Source: Brachyspira alvinipulli ATCC 51933 (GTDB lineage: Bacteria > Spirochaetota > Brachyspiria > Brachyspirales > Brachyspiraceae). Taken from it: DNA of 64,000 bases. The notes under the pieces were generated by a model. It saw only the letters and a list, made by a program, of their open reading frames with translations, did no database searches and had not been told where the DNA came from. A program made the translations under genes and the position numbers. This document shows positions 52,958 through 60,609 of this stretch, piece by piece (within the stretch, counting starts at the first letter, position 1; the number at the start of each line of letters is the position of its first letter). The DNA is taken from contig NZ_KI912408.1 in NCBI RefSeq assembly GCF_000518245.1, positions 1 to 64,000 on the forward strand, read 5' to 3'.

Positions 52958-53458
52958 GTGTATACACCAAAAAATAAAATAGAATTAAGAAGTTTAATAG
53001 AAAATAATAATATTTATCTAGGAGATATTGATACTTCATTAATAACCGACATGTCTATGCTTTTTGATAAGCCTAATTTTGCATGTTTTGAAGGTTCTTA
53101 CAATGAATATGAGAATTACAATGTAAGAATATATTTTTCAGGAATAGAGAAATGGGATACCTCTAATGTTATCACAATGAAATCAATGTTTCATAATATA
53201 AAAAATTTCAATATAAATATTAATGACTGGGATGTTTCAAATGTAATGGATATGAGCTATATGTTTTACGGAGCTGGGAGTTTTAATCAGCCTTTAGATA
53301 AATGGAATGTAAGCAGTGTAAAATCTATGCTTTGTATGTTTAAAAACGCTGTAAATTTCAATCAGGATTTAAATGTTTGGAAAATAAATAATGATACAGA
53401 TATTAAAGATATGTTTATAAATACTTCTATTGAAAAATATCCATTATGGTATAGTTAA
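52958..53458 (+). CDS. Short BspA-type (DUF285) repeat protein
   Basis: 166 residues from GTG 52958 with AGGAT upstream. It repeats the start of the preceding gene almost exactly (ENNNIYLGDIDTSLITDMS) and has about four BspA repeats (GIEKWDTSNVITMKSMF, INDWDVSNVMDMSYMF, FNQPLDKWNVSSVKSMLCMF), then ends without the DUF4132-like part. A recent partial duplication is the simplest explanation. No signal peptide. It may be functional by itself or a remnant. Confidence 0.78.
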   Translation: MYTPKNKIELRSLIENNNIYLGDIDTSLITDMSMLFDKPNFACFEGSYNEYENYNVRIYFSGIEKWDTSNVITMKSMFHNIKNFNININDWDVSNVMDMSYMFYGAGSFNQPLDKWNVSSVKSMLCMFKNAVNFNQDLNVWKINNDTDIKDMFINTSIEKYPLWYS

Positions 53459-53465
53459 TATAAAT

Positions 53466-53493
53466 TTGTCAAATAAATATAAAGGATTATAAT
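53466..53493 (+). promoter_or_regulatory. HAD phosphatase promoter
   Basis: TTGTCA (53466-53471), 16-nt spacer, TATAAT (53488-53493). Confidence 0.6.
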
Positions 53494-53553
53494 TTTATAT
53501 TTTACAATATTCAGTATTCAAAAATTATAATTTTTATGATATGATTATATATT

Positions 53554-54357
53554 ATGGATACTTTAAAAAACAAAATCAAATTAATAGCTACAGATTTAGA
53601 CGGAACATTGCTAAATAATAATAAAGAAATCAGCGAGTATAATAAAAAAATATTATTAGAGCTTATTAATAATCATAATGTAGAGCTTATATTATCAAGC
53701 GGAAGGCCATTTGAAGGATTAAAAAATTATAATAAACTTCTTCAAAATAATAATTATTCAATAATATTTAATGGTGCCTCTATAGCTGATAATGAAGGGA
53801 ATATCATATACAGAAAAACACTTGAAGAAAATGTTTCAAAAACAGTTATAGAATTATCAAAAAATTATAATGTATGTATTCATGTATATGACAATGGAAA
53901 ATACATCATTTCAAAAGAAGATTTTTATATAAAATCCTATGTTCAAATAGAAAAAACTGTTAATGTAGTATACGGATTAGAAAATATAAATGATTATAAC
54001 TTTGATAAAATGCTCATTTTAGGTGAAAGAAATATTTTGGATAAACTTAAAAAAGAAATAGATTCTAATATTAATGTTAATTCTTGCTTTTCTGGAGATA
54101 AATTCTTAGAAATAATATCTAAAGAAGCTAATAAAGGAAATGCTTTAAAATGGCTTTGTGAAAAAAAAGGAATATCTATAAAAAATGCTGCTGCTTTTGG
54201 AGATAATTTTAACGATATAGAAATGATAGAGTATGCAGGAACTGGTGTTGCTATGGGTAATGCCGAAGAAAGAGTTAAACAAAAAGCTGATTATATAGCA
54301 CTTTCAAATAATGAAGATGGTGTAGGAATATTTTTAAAAGAAGCATTTGAATTATAA
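53554..54357 (+). CDS. Cof-type HAD-superfamily phosphatase
   Basis: 267 residues of the HAD IIB (Cof) type. Motif I is LIATDLDGTLLN with the nucleophile aspartate, motif II is LSSGRP, the lysine lies near SKEANKGNALKWL, and motif IV is FGDNFNDIEMIEYAGTGVAMGNA. These cytoplasmic enzymes remove phosphate from sugar phosphates or nucleotides such as FMN or PLP; substrate not predictable. The last six bases overlap the end of the convergent gene. Confidence 0.9.
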   Translation: MDTLKNKIKLIATDLDGTLLNNNKEISEYNKKILLELINNHNVELILSSGRPFEGLKNYNKLLQNNNYSIIFNGASIADNEGNIIYRKTLEENVSKTVIELSKNYNVCIHVYDNGKYIISKEDFYIKSYVQIEKTVNVVYGLENINDYNFDKMLILGERNILDKLKKEIDSNINVNSCFSGDKFLEIISKEANKGNALKWLCEKKGISIKNAAAFGDNFNDIEMIEYAGTGVAMGNAEERVKQKADYIALSNNEDGVGIFLKEAFEL

Positions 54358-55365
54358 TAAATAATCATTAATATTTATCTCTTTTATAATATTATTTTCA
54401 TGATAATATACTATTCCAAAATTATCATTAAAAAAACAATTATTGTTATATAATGTTGATATATTTTTTAATGCCCCATTTTCAATATTATAGCAATTAA
54501 TATTCATACAATTATCCTGAAAATCTAAAGCTATTAAATTATTTTTATAGCAATATAATTTTCCATGTACTTCATTATTTTTATCTACACTAAATAAATT
54601 TGCCTCTATACTTTCATAGCTTTCTAAATATTTATATTCATTATCATCATCTGTTTTTATATCATCTATATTATAAAACATTAATTTATAATAAATGAAA
54701 TTTTCATCATCAAAATTTGTATTATCACAAGCCAAAACAAATTTTTTATTATCTATAAAAGTTAAAGGTCTGTCCCAATTATAACCGCTTATATATTCAT
54801 TAACAACATCTACTTTGCATTTTTCATACTTTTTCAAAAACTCATCAACATTAAAACAACTAATAGCATCTATAGGATTCCATACCCAGCCGTTAGATAA
54901 AAAATGTTTATAATCTTTTGATACTAATAAATTACTGTGAAAATAATCTATACCAAATTGTTTTTCATCTCTGTTTATATTTGTTATCATCTCTTTAGTT
55001 TTTAAATACATTATATTAATCATATTCCATTTTGTTTGGGTAATAAGATGTATTTCATTATTAATAATACAAAATTCATTTGAATAGCTTGACACCTCAG
55101 AATGATAATCTTCTCTTGTTAGATAAATAGTATCTAATGTTTCTATATTTACAACTGCAGAATTTAATCCTTTCTCCTCAGTTAGACATATATAGGGATA
55201 CATTAATTTTAAAACTATAGTTTCTTTATTGGCATTTATATTTTTTATTTTTATTAATTGCTTATATTCATTAGCTTTTTTATTATAAACAATTAAAAAA
55301 GAATCATTTGTAAATAAAAAATATTCATCTGCATTATTATCATTTAATATAATAGATTCAATCAA
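54352..55365 (-). CDS. Uncharacterised protein, possible beta-propeller
   Basis: 337 residues from TTG 55365 with GGGG about seven bases upstream. I recognise no family. It is rich in short beta-strand-like stretches with aromatic and Asp/Asn residues (FLFTNDSFLIVYNKK, KHFLSNGWVWNPIDAISCF, KLYCYKNNLIALDFQDNCMNINCYN), a texture seen in WD40-like propeller proteins. No signal peptide, so cytoplasmic. It is convergent with the HAD gene and divergent from the M20 gene. Confidence 0.65.
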   Translation of the reverse strand: MIESIILNDNNADEYFLFTNDSFLIVYNKKANEYKQLIKIKNINANKETIVLKLMYPYICLTEEKGLNSAVVNIETLDTIYLTREDYHSEVSSYSNEFCIINNEIHLITQTKWNMINIMYLKTKEMITNINRDEKQFGIDYFHSNLLVSKDYKHFLSNGWVWNPIDAISCFNVDEFLKKYEKCKVDVVNEYISGYNWDRPLTFIDNKKFVLACDNTNFDDENFIYYKLMFYNIDDIKTDDDNEYKYLESYESIEANLFSVDKNNEVHGKLYCYKNNLIALDFQDNCMNINCYNIENGALKNISTLYNNNCFFNDNFGIVYYHENNIIKEININDYLL

Positions 55366-55408
55366 GATTTACCCCATTTAATTAAATACTATAAATCTAT
55401 AGTATATA

Positions 55409-55436
55409 TTGAAGTTAATATTTAACAATATATAAT
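55409..55436 (+). promoter_or_regulatory. M20 amidohydrolase promoter (leaderless start)
   Basis: TTGAAG (55409-55414), 16-nt spacer, TATAAT (55431-55436). ATG 55444 begins seven bases after the -10 box, where transcription itself should start, so the message is probably leaderless. Confidence 0.6.
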
Positions 55437-55443
55437 AAATTTC

Positions 55444-56658
55444 ATGGAAGAATTAAATTTAATAAAAAGTAAAATAAAAGATATAAAACAAGAACTTATA
55501 AATATACGAAGAGATATACATTCAAATCCAGAATTATCATCTGAAGAATTTAGAACAATGGATATAATATCTAAGTATTTGAATTATCACAATATAAAAC
55601 ATAAAACAAATATTGCAGGCACAGGAATAATAGCAGACATATATGGAAAAGATAAAAGTTTTACAGTAGGCTTTAGATCTGATATGGATGCGTTACCTAT
55701 AAATGATTTAAAGCATTGCGATTACGCTTCAAAAAATAAAGGTGTATGTCATGCATGCGGACATGATGTTCATACTGCAATTAATATGGGAATAGCTAAT
55801 ATATTTTCAAATAATAATGATAAAATAATTCCGCCATGTAATATTAGACTGATATTTCAGCCGGCAGAAGAAACTGTAGGCGGAGCCTTGCAGATGATAA
55901 AAGAAAATGCATTAGAAAATGTAAATGTTATATATTCCCTTCATGTCTCTTCAAATATAGATACAGGATATATTCAAATAAATGATAGTATTGTAAATGC
56001 GGAATGTTTAGATTTCAAAATAAAAGTTTATGGTAAAAGTTCTCATGGAGCCAATCCTGCAGGCGGTGTTGATGCTATTATAATATCATCAAAAATAATA
56101 AATGATTTACAAACTATAATAAGCAGAAATATTCAAGCAGAAGACAGCGCTGTTATTACTATAGGAACAATAAATGGAGGCAATGCTTCTAATATAATAT
56201 GCGATTATGTAGAGATGACTGGAACTATAAGAGCATTAAAAGAAACAACCATGCAAAGAATAAAAAATAGAATAAAAAAGGTAATAAAATGCATATCAAA
56301 TTCTTTTGACGGCGATGCTGAATTTATAGAACTTGTTTATTATCCAAGCCTTATTAATTGGAAAGATGCTTCTAATATTATAAAAGAAAATGCAGTAAAA
56401 TTACTTGGTGATAATAAAGTATTGGAATTAAAACCCTCATTAGGTTCTGAAGATTTCTCTTATTTTATACAAAATAAGCCCGGAGCATTTTTCAATATAG
56501 GTTCAAGAAATGAAAAAAAAGGTATAACACATAAAGCCCATCATGGATTATTTGATGTTGATGAAGATTGTATAGAAATAGGACTTACTTTGCAAATAAT
56601 GAATCTTTACAGCAGTTATTTAAATAAAGACTTATTTTGGATAGGAAAAGAAAGGTAA
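55444..56658 (+). CDS. M20-family amidohydrolase (hippurate/N-acyl amino acid hydrolase type)
   Basis: 404 residues. Zinc-ligand motifs of the M20D group are present: GFRSDMDALPI, VCHACGHDVHTA (with the C, H and H ligands) and IFQPAEETVGGA, then the dimerisation domain (SSHGANPAGGVDAI) and a final SLGSEDFSYF. These enzymes remove acyl groups from amino acids such as N-acetyl-amino acids, hippurate or N-acetyl-diaminopimelate. No ribosome-binding site precedes ATG. No neighbouring gene points to the substrate. Confidence 0.9.
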   Translation: MEELNLIKSKIKDIKQELINIRRDIHSNPELSSEEFRTMDIISKYLNYHNIKHKTNIAGTGIIADIYGKDKSFTVGFRSDMDALPINDLKHCDYASKNKGVCHACGHDVHTAINMGIANIFSNNNDKIIPPCNIRLIFQPAEETVGGALQMIKENALENVNVIYSLHVSSNIDTGYIQINDSIVNAECLDFKIKVYGKSSHGANPAGGVDAIIISSKIINDLQTIISRNIQAEDSAVITIGTINGGNASNIICDYVEMTGTIRALKETTMQRIKNRIKKVIKCISNSFDGDAEFIELVYYPSLINWKDASNIIKENAVKLLGDNKVLELKPSLGSEDFSYFIQNKPGAFFNIGSRNEKKGITHKAHHGLFDVDEDCIEIGLTLQIMNLYSSYLNKDLFWIGKER

Positions 56659-56665
56659 TATTAAA

Positions 56666-56693
56666 GCCCAATGAAATAGTTATTCCATTGGGC
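56666..56693. terminator. Bidirectional terminator
   Basis: GCCCAATG (56666-56673) and CATTGGGC (56686-56693), a GC-rich stem in AT-rich surroundings between two convergent genes. Confidence 0.75.
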
Positions 56694-56704
56694 ATAAAAA
56701 TTAT

Positions 56705-57681
56705 TTATTTTATAATTTCTTTTTTTAACCAAGAATCTAAATCATATAAGAAATCTTCTTTATATTTAAAGTCATTCATACCAAATCCATGACCTCCCTC
56801 CGGATATATATGTAAAGCTGTTTTAACATTATTTTTAAGAAGGGAATTAAAATACCATATACTATGTTCTAATGGTACAACTTTATCATCAAATGCTGCT
56901 ACTATAAAAGTAGGAGGAGTATTAGAAGATACATGTTTTTCAAGACTATATTGTATTTCTAAAGGATGTCCATTCTCTAAATCACCTATTAAATTTTTTC
57001 TTGATGATATAACATTTGCAATTTGCATATCAAAAGAAATTGCAGGATATAATAGTATAGCAAAAGCAGGTACTCCTTCATTCTTAGAATATATAGAATA
57101 ACTTGCTGCTAAATGTCCTCCAGCTGAACTTCCAAATACACCTACTTTGGAAATATCAAGTCCGTATTCACCAGCTAATTCTTTTATAATACATAACTGC
57201 GTTCTACATCTTCAAGAGGAATTTGATGAACTTTGTTAGGCATTCTATATTTAAGTACAAAAGCACTAACTCCTCTATCATTAAACCATTTTGCTACATC
57301 AAATCCTTCTCTTTGCATAGCAACACCATAATATCCTCCGCCAGGTAATATTATAACACCATATCCATTTGGTGAAGAAGCTTTAAATGCATACAAAATA
57401 GGTTTAGTTACATCTCTTACTAAACCCTCTTTTTCATCATAAATCTCTTCATGTTCAATACCGCTTGTATATTCAGGCTGCACATCCTTATACAATTCTA
57501 TAATTGTAGGATACTGTTCATTAGAATATGCTGTATCGAAATCTTTAGTATAAGTTATAGTCTGATGAGTACTTTCTGCTGCTGTATTACTAGATGTATC
57601 AGCAGTATTAGAACTGCATGATGCTATTAATATGCATGACAAAACAGCTATAACAAATTTAGAAAACATCGAAAACCTCAT
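56705..57681 (-). pseudogene. Alpha/beta-hydrolase (esterase) lipoprotein, frameshifted
   Basis: The N-terminal part (57681-57184) has a lipobox LIASC (C22) and the oxyanion region ILPGGGYYGVAMQREG. The rest continues in another frame from about 57178 to 56705 and contains KELAGEYGLDISKVGVFGSSAGG (nucleophile serine), FDDKVVP (aspartate) and GGHGFG (histidine). All catalytic residues survive; only one base change in TATTATAAAAG near 57180-57190 breaks the frame. The family resembles acetyl-xylan esterase or BD-FAE-type lipolytic enzymes. It may be a recent mutation, a switchable gene or a read error. Confidence 0.85.
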
Positions 57682-57793
57682 AATTAAATCTCCTAATTAA
57701 AATTGTCTATATTATAATTAATTAAATTTTACTGTCAATGCTGAAAAATAAATATATATTATTATTTATGTAATATTATAAATTTATTTATAG

Positions 57794-57821
57794 TTGACAA
57801 TACTAAATTATGAAATATAAT
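57794..57821 (+). promoter_or_regulatory. Peptide-binding lipoprotein promoter
   Basis: TTGACA (57794-57799), 16-nt spacer, TATAAT (57816-57821): full consensus. Confidence 0.75.
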
Positions 57822-57857
57822 TCTAACTAAAAAACTACTATACTAAGGCTAGGTAAA

Positions 57858-59459
57858 ATGAAAAAGTTTTATTTAATTTTAATAGTTTTTGTTATTGTTA
57901 TTTCATGTTCTAATAATAAGTCTATTGATGATAATACGGTATATGTAAATCTTGGTGCAGAGCCAAAGACAATAGATCCAGCATTAAATATAACATTGCA
58001 GGGTTCTACTTATGTAACACATTTGTTTGAATGTTTAACCACAAAATATAAAGATATAGAAATTCAGCCAGGGGCTGCTGAAAGCTGGGATATATCCGAA
58101 GATGGGCTTACGTATATATTTCATTTAAGAACCAATGGAAAATGGTCTGACGGAAAACCTTTAACTGCTCATGATTTTGAATATTCATGGAAACGTGTTG
58201 TTGATCCGGATACAGCCAGTGAGCCTAGCTATTTGTTTGAACCTATACTAAATTTTTCTAATGTTAATGGCGGATATATGCCTGTTGATGAATTTGGTAT
58301 AAAAGCTATAGATGATTATACTTTAGAAGTGAAATTGGAATATCCTACAGCTTATTTTTTGGAGCTTGTTAACTTACCTGTATTTTCACCTGTTAGAAAA
58401 GATATGGTAGAGCAAGACCCGGATAACTGGACTAGAAATCCTAAAACTTGCGTTGGTAATGGAGCTTTTGTACTAAAAGAAAGAAAGCCTGATGAAAGTA
58501 TTACAGTTGTAAAAAATACTAATTATTGGGGTGCTGATACTATAGTTGCTGAAAAAATTAAATTTGTTCTTATGGATAATCCTAATTCTGCTGTTGCAGG
58601 TGTTAAAGAAGGTTCATTACATTTTTCTGATCAATTTCCATATCAAGATATAGATACTCTTAAAGAGGAAGGATTAATCGATATTGCCACTAGAATAGGT
58701 ACTCAATACTATGCTTTAAATACAACTAATGCAACTTTAAAAGATAAAAGAGTTAGAAAAGCATTATCATTGGCAATAGACAGAAATTATATAGTAGATA
58801 ATGTACTTAAATCTGGAAAGCCTGCTGGTGCATTAGTTCCTTGGGGAGTTACTGATGTTGAAGGATATTTCAGAGATAATGCTGGTGAATATATAAGCAC
58901 CAATAAAGAGGATTATCAAAAAAATGTAGAAGAAGCTAAAAGATTAATGGCTGAGGCTGGTTATCCTAATGGAGAGGGCTTCCCTGTACTAGAGTTTTTC
59001 CTTACTTTCAGCAATGATATACCTATGTTTGAAGCTGTTCAGAATATGTGGAAAGTTAATCTCGGAATAGATGTAAAACTTACTCAGATGGAATTTGCTC
59101 CGTTTATTCATGCATTTAGAACAGAAAGAAATTATACTATGGCTGGTGCAAGCTGGACTGGAAGTTATAATGATCCTACTACATTTTTAGGGATGTTTGT
59201 AAGCTATTCATATAAAAATCACTCATTATTTACAAATGCAGCATTTGATGAGGCTATAAGTATTGCATCCAAAACTATAGATCAGAATATAAGAATGAAA
59301 GAATTACACAAAGCAGAAAAAATACTTATAGAAGATGAGGCTGTTATAATACCTATAGCATATTTTGAACCTGCTGTATTAAAAAGTCCAAATTTGAAAG
59401 ATGTATTTTATATACCTTTTGCTCAATATAAATTCTCATATTCATATTTGGAAAAATAA
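57858..59459 (+). CDS. Oligopeptide ABC transporter substrate-binding lipoprotein (OppA-like)
   Basis: 533 residues with lipobox VISC (C17) and the family-5 solute-binding fold: NLGAEPKTIDPALN, PGAAESWDISEDGLTYIFHLRTNGKWSDGKPLTAHDFEYSWKRVVDP, GNGAFVLKERKPDESI and DKRVRKALSLAIDRNYI. This is the OppA/MppA type that captures peptides for import. The membrane and ATPase subunits are not adjacent, so it is an orphan receptor that must use a transporter encoded elsewhere. AAGG lies 14 bases upstream of ATG. Confidence 0.92.
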   Translation: MKKFYLILIVFVIVISCSNNKSIDDNTVYVNLGAEPKTIDPALNITLQGSTYVTHLFECLTTKYKDIEIQPGAAESWDISEDGLTYIFHLRTNGKWSDGKPLTAHDFEYSWKRVVDPDTASEPSYLFEPILNFSNVNGGYMPVDEFGIKAIDDYTLEVKLEYPTAYFLELVNLPVFSPVRKDMVEQDPDNWTRNPKTCVGNGAFVLKERKPDESITVVKNTNYWGADTIVAEKIKFVLMDNPNSAVAGVKEGSLHFSDQFPYQDIDTLKEEGLIDIATRIGTQYYALNTTNATLKDKRVRKALSLAIDRNYIVDNVLKSGKPAGALVPWGVTDVEGYFRDNAGEYISTNKEDYQKNVEEAKRLMAEAGYPNGEGFPVLEFFLTFSNDIPMFEAVQNMWKVNLGIDVKLTQMEFAPFIHAFRTERNYTMAGASWTGSYNDPTTFLGMFVSYSYKNHSLFTNAAFDEAISIASKTIDQNIRMKELHKAEKILIEDEAVIIPIAYFEPAVLKSPNLKDVFYIPFAQYKFSYSYLEK

Positions 59460-59489
59460 AATTTAATGCATTATAAAATGGTATACTGC

Positions 59490-59517
59490 TTGTTTTTTAT
59501 ATAAAATTTCATATAAT
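59490..59517 (+). promoter_or_regulatory. MarR gene promoter
   Basis: TTGTTT (59490-59495), 16-nt spacer, TATAAT (59512-59517). Confidence 0.5.
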
Positions 59518-59542
59518 ATAATATGAGGATAATGTCAACTTT

Positions 59543-59983
59543 ATGGAAGATATTTTTATAGGTAAATTAATAAAAGAATTACATACAGCTTTAGATAATA
59601 GGTTCAATAGATTTTTAGAGAAACATAAATTAACTGCGTCTCAAATGGATATAATTATGTTTCTATATCATAATGAAAATAAAATAGTTAACCAGAGAGA
59701 TATAGAAGGTTTTTTAGGACTGAGCAATCCTACCATAGCGGGTACTTTGTATAGATTAGAAAAGAAGGGTTTTATAAAAAGAAAAGTAAGCAGTGAAGAT
59801 AAAAGATATAAAGAAATATATCTCACAACAAAAAGTAAAAAACTAAAAGAAATTGTATTCGAAGATATTAGAAAGAATAATGAATTAATGTTTTCTAATA
59901 TGTCAGCTAAAGAAAAGGAAACTTTGGTATTCATTATAGAAAAGCTGCTTAACAATATACAAAATAAAGATAATCCTTTTTAA
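59543..59983 (+). CDS. MarR-family transcriptional regulator
   Basis: 146 residues. A winged helix in the MarR layout: LTASQMDIIMFLYHNENKIVNQRDIEGFLGLSNPTIAGTLYRLEKKGFIKRKVSSEDKRYKEIYLTTKSKKL, with the D-K-R wing tip, flanked by dimerisation helices. These dimers repress genes for efflux or stress response until a small ligand binds. A self-regulated target is possible. No efflux pump lies beside it; the nearest gene is the peptide-binding lipoprotein 83 bases upstream. Confidence 0.9.
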   Translation: MEDIFIGKLIKELHTALDNRFNRFLEKHKLTASQMDIIMFLYHNENKIVNQRDIEGFLGLSNPTIAGTLYRLEKKGFIKRKVSSEDKRYKEIYLTTKSKKLKEIVFEDIRKNNELMFSNMSAKEKETLVFIIEKLLNNIQNKDNPF

Positions 59984-60158
59984 TATAACTTTAATTTTTT
60001 ATATACAAGTTATATTTCTATTTGTATAAATAAAACTTTTACTCTAATTATCACTCTTTAAGTTTTATTATTTTATTTTTATATTTAATATTATTTTCAT
60101 TAAATGATTAAATAAAAAACAAGCCCATCAAAAATTTAAATTTAGCGTTCATTTTATC

Positions 60159-60586
60159 CGCACGGTAAATAGATTTTTTATATAATAAAAATTGTATTAT
60201 TAATTTATTTATAAACTTCATTTAATTTAACGTGCGTTGTATGGTATGCATTCCAAATTTTAAAAAAATCTTGGGCGGGCAGCTAAAATTACAGTAGAAG
60301 TAAAAAAGAAAAATAATATAGAAATGAGAGAAAAGATTGAAAGTTTAAAGGGTGGGCAAATGTAATTAAATTTTAAAACTTTTATTACAAACCCGCCCAT
60401 TATTCTTTATTAATTTCATTTGCAATTTTAATTTTTTCTTTCTTATTTGCTTAAACAGAATTTTAAAGCCCCACCCTAGCATTATTTAAATTTTTCGCGA
60501 ATAAACCGCACGATAAATAAAAAACTAGTTAATAATTAAGCTTTGAATTATTAACTAGTTTATTTTTTTAATCTATTTACCGTGCG
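60159..60586. repeat. 428-bp block bounded by 17-bp perfect inverted repeats
   Basis: Left end CGCACGGTAAATAGATT (60159-60175), right end its exact reverse complement (60570-60586). Internal pairs are TGGGCGGG/CCCGCCCA (60272-60279, 60392-60399) and AGGGTGGG/CCCACCCT (60349-60356, 60470-60477). A direct partial copy of the end motif, CCGCACGATAAATA, lies at about 60506. Possibly a MITE-like or structured RNA element. Confidence 0.5.
60523..60560 (-). terminator. Terminator of the DUF4132 gene
   Basis: Perfect 15-bp inverted repeat AACTAGTTAATAATT (60523-60537) and its complement (60546-60560), just beyond the minus-strand stop codon. Confidence 0.75.
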
Positions 60587-60609
60587 TATTTGCTATTAAT
60601 AAATAAAAA

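Larger units (their letters stand above)
59984..60609. other. Non-coding region with nested inverted repeats
   Basis: 626 bases with unusually GC-rich islands (GGGCGGGCAG, GGGTGGGC, CCCGCCC, CCCCACCC, GCACGG). It contains the element 60159-60586, the terminator 60523-60560, and a short open stretch (about 60284-60365) whose end reads EVKKKNNIEMREKIESLKGGQM, possibly the tail of a lost gene. No intact gene is seen. Confidence 0.6.

Noticed and set aside
57184-57681. Short esterase-like lipoprotein as a complete gene
   Set aside because: The frame ends before the nucleophile; the rest of the enzyme follows directly in another frame.
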